NCBI GenBank assembly: GCA_934130355.1 | Contig: CAKOXV010000006.1 | Span: 24,627-88,626, forward strand | Direction: 5' to 3' | DNA length: 64,000 bases | From: an uncultured Clostridia bacterium | Lineage (GTDB): Bacteria > Bacillota > Clostridia > TANB77 > CAG-508 | Shown: in pieces, positions 61,734 through 64,000 of the stretch | How positions within the stretch are numbered: position 1 is the first letter of the stretch | How the letters are laid out: every line of letters starts with the position of its first letter | Translations under genes and position numbers: made by a program | Notes under the pieces: generated by a model | The model's database searches: none | Told to the model about the DNA's origin: nothing | Seen by the model: only the letters and a program-made list of their open reading frames with translations

Positions 61734-62403
61734 ACCCACCTTTTTTATCATCTTTAACTATTACGCCTTTATTTATATGTATTACTCTTTTTTTCATTTG
61801 GTCTACTATTTCTTTAGCGTGTGTTGCCACAACTACAGTTGTTCCTCTTAAATTTATTTCATTTAGTAAGTTCATTATATCCCATGCAGTATCTGGATCT
61901 AAGTTTCCTGTTGGCTCATCTGCTATAAGCATAGATGGGTTATTTACTAGTGCTCTTGCTAATGCTACTCTTTGTTGTTCCCCTCCTGATAATTCATTTG
62001 GATACATTTTAGCCTTTCCACTTAGTCCTACTAAAGATAATACCATTGGTACTTGTCTACGTATATGTTTTGGAGTTGCTTTTACTATATACATTGCAAA
62101 TGCAACATTTTCGTATACCGTTTTATCTGGTAATAATCTAAAATCTTGAAATACTATTCCCATGCTTCTACGTAAGTAAGGAACTCTATTTTGTTTTAAA
62201 AATGTTGTATCTTTTCCATTTATGATTATATTTCCTGATGTTGGTTCTTCTTCTTTCAATATTAATTTTATTAATGTTGATTTTCCACTTCCTGACGTTC
62301 CTACTAAAAATGCAAATTCTCCTTTTTCAATTTTAAAACTTGCATTTTTCACAGCTTCTGTGCCTGTTCCATATTTTTTACATACATTCTTAAATTCTAT
62401 CAT
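61717..62403 (-). CDS. ftsE: Cell division ATP-binding protein FtsE
   Basis: A 228-residue ABC ATPase. Walker A is GTSGSGKSTLIKLIL, the Q-loop is FQDFRLLPDKTVYENVAFAM (the FtsE-specific FQDFRLL), the signature is LSGGEQQRVALARAL, Walker B is MLIADEPTGNLDP, and the switch histidine is in VVATHAKEIV. It binds FtsX in the membrane and drives wall hydrolysis at division. First gene of a leftward unit with ftsX and two M23 genes. Confidence 0.96.
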   Translation of the reverse strand: MIEFKNVCKKYGTGTEAVKNASFKIEKGEFAFLVGTSGSGKSTLIKLILKEEEPTSGNIIINGKDTTFLKQNRVPYLRRSMGIVFQDFRLLPDKTVYENVAFAMYIVKATPKHIRRQVPMVLSLVGLSGKAKMYPNELSGGEQQRVALARALVNNPSMLIADEPTGNLDPDTAWDIMNLLNEINLRGTTVVVATHAKEIVDQMKKRVIHINKGVIVKDDKKGGYDCEI

Positions 62404-62491
62404 TTTCTACCTTTTCCTTTTAAAATTTTTCATAATTTTCATTCTCTTTTATCATATCAATAATGTTCTTTTTTTGCAATAGCTTTAGTGC

Positions 62492-62540
62492 AAAAAAATG
62501 ATAGAAAAAAGTTACTTTTTCTTTTTTTCTATCATTTTTC
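62492..62540 (-). terminator. Terminator of the pssD-pssE-like pair
   Basis: AAAAATGATAGAAAAAA pairs with TTTTTTCTATCATTTTT. On the minus strand it follows the PssE-like stop codon and ends in T residues. Confidence 0.7.
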
Positions 62541-62577
62541 TTGTTTTTTCTTCCTATTTTATTTTTTATCAAACTAA

Positions 62578-63057
62578 TTAATTATTATCTATAAATTCTT
62601 CGACTATTTTTATTATATTTCCTGTATTTTTTACATATTTTTTTGGAGTAAATTCTTTAATTTTATTAATAGCTTGACCTAATTCTTCAACAGAATTCAA
62701 TCCTATTATATATCCTGCTTCATCAAAAGATTTAACAATATCTAATTGATGGTCATTAACATGTTCACTATATTTCTTTAATCTTGGCACTGCAATAACT
62801 TTTTTATTTTCTTCCAATGCTGTAACAATAGATCCAACTCCTCCATGTGTTATTACTAAATCTGCTTCATCTATTAATTTTTTTATTTCATCTATTGGAA
62901 GTTGTGTGTACATTCTCATATCTTTACTTTCAAATTTGGTATAACCTCTTTGTACTACAACTTCTTCTTTTATATCTCCATTATCAATATTTTTTTGTAT
63001 TTCTTCTAATAGTCTATGAAAACTATTATTTTGTGTTCCTAATAATACTAATATCAT
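62578..63057 (-). CDS. Glycosyltransferase subunit, PssE/Alg13-like
   Basis: A 159-residue protein corresponding to the C-terminal half of a GT28-type (MurG/Alg13) enzyme. It opens MILVLLGTQNNSFHRLLEEIQ and holds the donor-binding region ADLVITHGGVGSIVTALEENKKVIAVPRLKKYSEHVNDHQ, with the H-GG-x-G-S and EHVNDHQ motifs of PssE/CpsG accessory subunits. It pairs with the PssD-like product; their stop and start overlap (TAATG). Together they should form one glycosyltransferase for a lipid-linked capsule or exopolysaccharide precursor. Confidence 0.9.
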   Translation of the reverse strand: MILVLLGTQNNSFHRLLEEIQKNIDNGDIKEEVVVQRGYTKFESKDMRMYTQLPIDEIKKLIDEADLVITHGGVGSIVTALEENKKVIAVPRLKKYSEHVNDHQLDIVKSFDEAGYIIGLNSVEELGQAINKIKEFTPKKYVKNTGNIIKIVEEFIDNN

Positions 63058-63533
63058 TAATATATTGCACCTCCATATATTGCTTTAGGATACAATTTAA
63101 GCATTTCCTCCCATTGTACTATAAATAAATCTGCTATTGGATATATTAGCTTTCCTGTTGCTGTTTTTCTATTTCTATTTGCAAATGTTTCTATATATAT
63201 TATTTTGCTTCCAAACAACTTACCTATATAACACATTGGACCTGCTGTATGTGTTCCTGTCGTAACTATATATCTAGGTCTAATTTTAAAATATAAATAT
63301 ATTGTTTTAAAACACAAATATGTATATACAAATATATATCTAAAAAACTTTTTTCTAGTTCCATAAGGCAAATATGATATTCTTTTCCCATACTTTTCTT
63401 TTAGTCCCTTAGTAACTCCATCTTTTTCTGTTATTATATGATAATCGTATTTTTCAAATAAAGGACTTAATTGTTGTAATTCATTAAAATGTCCACCTGT
63501 ACTAGATATAAATAATACTTTTTTCTTTTCCAT
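63057..63533 (-). CDS. Glycosyltransferase subunit, PssD/Alg14-like
   Basis: A 158-residue membrane-associated protein equivalent to the N-terminal acceptor half of GT28 enzymes. The start KKVLFISSTGGHFNELQQL matches the SSGGHxxEL signature, a hydrophobic segment YIFVYTYLCFKTIYLYF may bind the membrane, and TTGTHTAGPMCYIGKLFGSKIIYIETFANR matches the Alg14/PssD core. It recruits the PssE-like partner to the membrane in characterised systems. No other polysaccharide genes lie within the window to the left. Confidence 0.9.
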   Translation of the reverse strand: MEKKKVLFISSTGGHFNELQQLSPLFEKYDYHIITEKDGVTKGLKEKYGKRISYLPYGTRKKFFRYIFVYTYLCFKTIYLYFKIRPRYIVTTGTHTAGPMCYIGKLFGSKIIYIETFANRNRKTATGKLIYPIADLFIVQWEEMLKLYPKAIYGGAIY

Positions 63534-63577
63534 CTAATTTATATTTCCTTTCATCTATTATATAAATGTGCAAAGTA

Positions 63578-63619
63578 TTTATATTATAGGAAGTTCGGAG
63601 AACTTTCCTATAATGTAAA
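63578..63619. repeat. 40-bp hairpin repeat, copy B
   Basis: TTTATATTATAGGAAGTT and AACTTTCCTATAATGTAAA pair with one bulged base and one G-T pair. The core and the bulge equal those of the copy at 44071. Confidence 0.65.
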
Positions 63620-63621
63620 AT

Positions 63622-63659
63622 AGAAGTATAATTCTTGATTACACTCCTATTATACTTCT
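63622..63659. terminator. Hairpin terminator downstream of the repeat-protein gene
   Basis: AGAAGTATAAT pairs perfectly with ATTATACTTCT around 16 nt. The T run is better on the plus strand (GTTTTTTATTT), but no plus-strand gene precedes it; the minus-strand gene at 63719 is the likely user. Confidence 0.5.
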
Positions 63660-63718
63660 GTTTTTTATTTATTGTCAAGAAATTTAAATTTAGATATAAA
63701 ACCATAAGCATTTTGTTT

Positions 63719-64000
63719 TTAATTAGCCATTTTTAGCTTTTTCTGTAATATTATTATTTTTTGTTTATTATCTTGATATAAGTTTTCAACTGTTTTTTCA
63801 TAAGAATCAAAAACTCTAAGTGTATCTCGATAATTTCTTTCTATTTTTTTATTATTTTGTTCCCAGCGTTTATCATTTTCATTCCAACGTTTCTCGTTTT
63901 CTTCCCAACGCTTCTCATTTTGCTCCCAGCGTTTATCATTTTCATTCCAACGTTTCTCGTTTTCTTCCCAACGCTTCTCATTTTGCTCCCAGCGTTTATC
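63719..64000 (-). CDS. Heptad-repeat protein (RWEEN-type), 5' part missing
   Basis: The C-terminal 93 residues of a gene that enters from the right edge. Heptads KRWEQNE, KRWEENE and KRWNEND follow one another in perfect order; the three-heptad block is encoded by a 63-nt unit repeated identically at 63868-63930 and 63931-63993. The last heptad is followed by a helical, charged tail, NYRDTLRVFDSYEKTVENLYQ, ending KLKMAN. Regular W and charged positions suggest a long coiled coil or helical rod. There is no membrane helix in the visible part. Function unknown. Confidence 0.8.
   Translation of the reverse strand, partial: DKRWEQNEKRWEENEKRWNENDKRWEQNEKRWEENEKRWNENDKRWEQNNKKIERNYRDTLRVFDSYEKTVENLYQDNKQKIIILQKKLKMAN

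Noticed and set aside
63502..63711. A 69-codon minus-strand frame upstream of the PssD-like gene
   Set aside because: It spans the hairpin repeat and terminator and shows no protein-like pattern.
63868..64000. Regular repeats resembling a CRISPR array
   Set aside because: The 63-nt units are contiguous without variable spacers and encode in-frame heptads of a protein.

Overview
The window is AT-rich (roughly 70% or more by eye) bacterial DNA from an endospore-forming member of the Clostridia. The evidence for this is a complete spoIIIAA-AH operon, a cwlJ-gerQ-like germination pair, a Pta/AckA acetate branch, a Clostridia-style ClpB under CIRCE control, a class A RNase P RNA and many short AT-rich intergenic gaps. 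The species cannot be named from sequence alone. A gut-type uncultured Clostridia is a reasonable guess. Almost all genes lie on the minus strand, so much of the window reads as consecutive leftward operons. No tRNA, rRNA, CRISPR array, transposase or prophage module was found.

Layout from left to right. 1-2.8 kb: a partial YgjP-type metallohydrolase, a GME-fold-like protein and a COG2509 flavoprotein. 2.9-6.3 kb: a lipid/glycan cluster with a PlsC-like acyltransferase, a GT8-PlsC fusion and a second GT8 enzyme. 6.9-12.3 kb: a DUF308 membrane protein, a polysaccharide deacetylase, trxA with an atypical trxB, and clpB with a CIRCE operator over its promoter. 12.8-19.9 kb: an orphan GC-richer gene, an acyl-CoA ligase, a two-component system, a DUF1064 nuclease-like protein, a monofunctional transglycosylase, a diacylglycerol/undecaprenol kinase and an MFS transporter. 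20-25.5 kb: two tandem acetate kinases with pta, the gerQ-like/cwlJ pair and another GC-richer orphan. 25.6-30.1 kb: trmB, DUF5662, a frameshifted rluA-type gene, a DUF2207 membrane protein and rnpB. 30.1-35.9 kb: the spoIIIA operon and yebC. 35.9-43.6 kb: a very large MMPL transporter divergent from its likely TetR-type repressor, a MecA-like PBP and a Y-family polymerase. 43.7-49.5 kb: a divergent hfq, rny, a small alarmone synthetase, deoD and argS. 49.6-62.4 kb: PBP1A, an orphan protein, a GH18 protein, lexA, greA, pgsA, ctpA, two M23 hydrolases and ftsX-ftsE. 62.6-64 kb: a PssD/PssE (Alg14/Alg13-like) pair and a partial heptad-repeat protein.

The cell-envelope theme is strong. PBPs, a transglycosylase, FtsEX with two coiled-coil M23 hydrolases, CtpA, a deacetylase, GH18, a UndP/DAG kinase and GT8/acyltransferases together cover peptidoglycan and glycolipid synthesis and remodelling. 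Sporulation and germination genes complement it.

The most unusual content lies outside the genes. A family of long imperfect hairpin elements of about 300-430 bp fills four of the large intergenic gaps (6385-6812, 12461-12762, 23611-23955, 46558-46931), and a solo copy of the inner hairpin sits at 9601-9698. The copies share conserved internal-loop sequences, while the outer and inner stem arms change sequence from copy to copy and stay self-complementary. This is the best candidate here for an undescribed system, either a structured RNA or a palindromic mobile element. A second, 40-bp hairpin family has copies at 44071 and 63578. Other notable points are three GC-richer single-gene cassettes with their own promoter and terminator, a thioredoxin reductase lacking the usual NADPH motifs, a hidden small membrane ORF between spoIIIAE and spoIIIAF, and two apparent frameshift loci.
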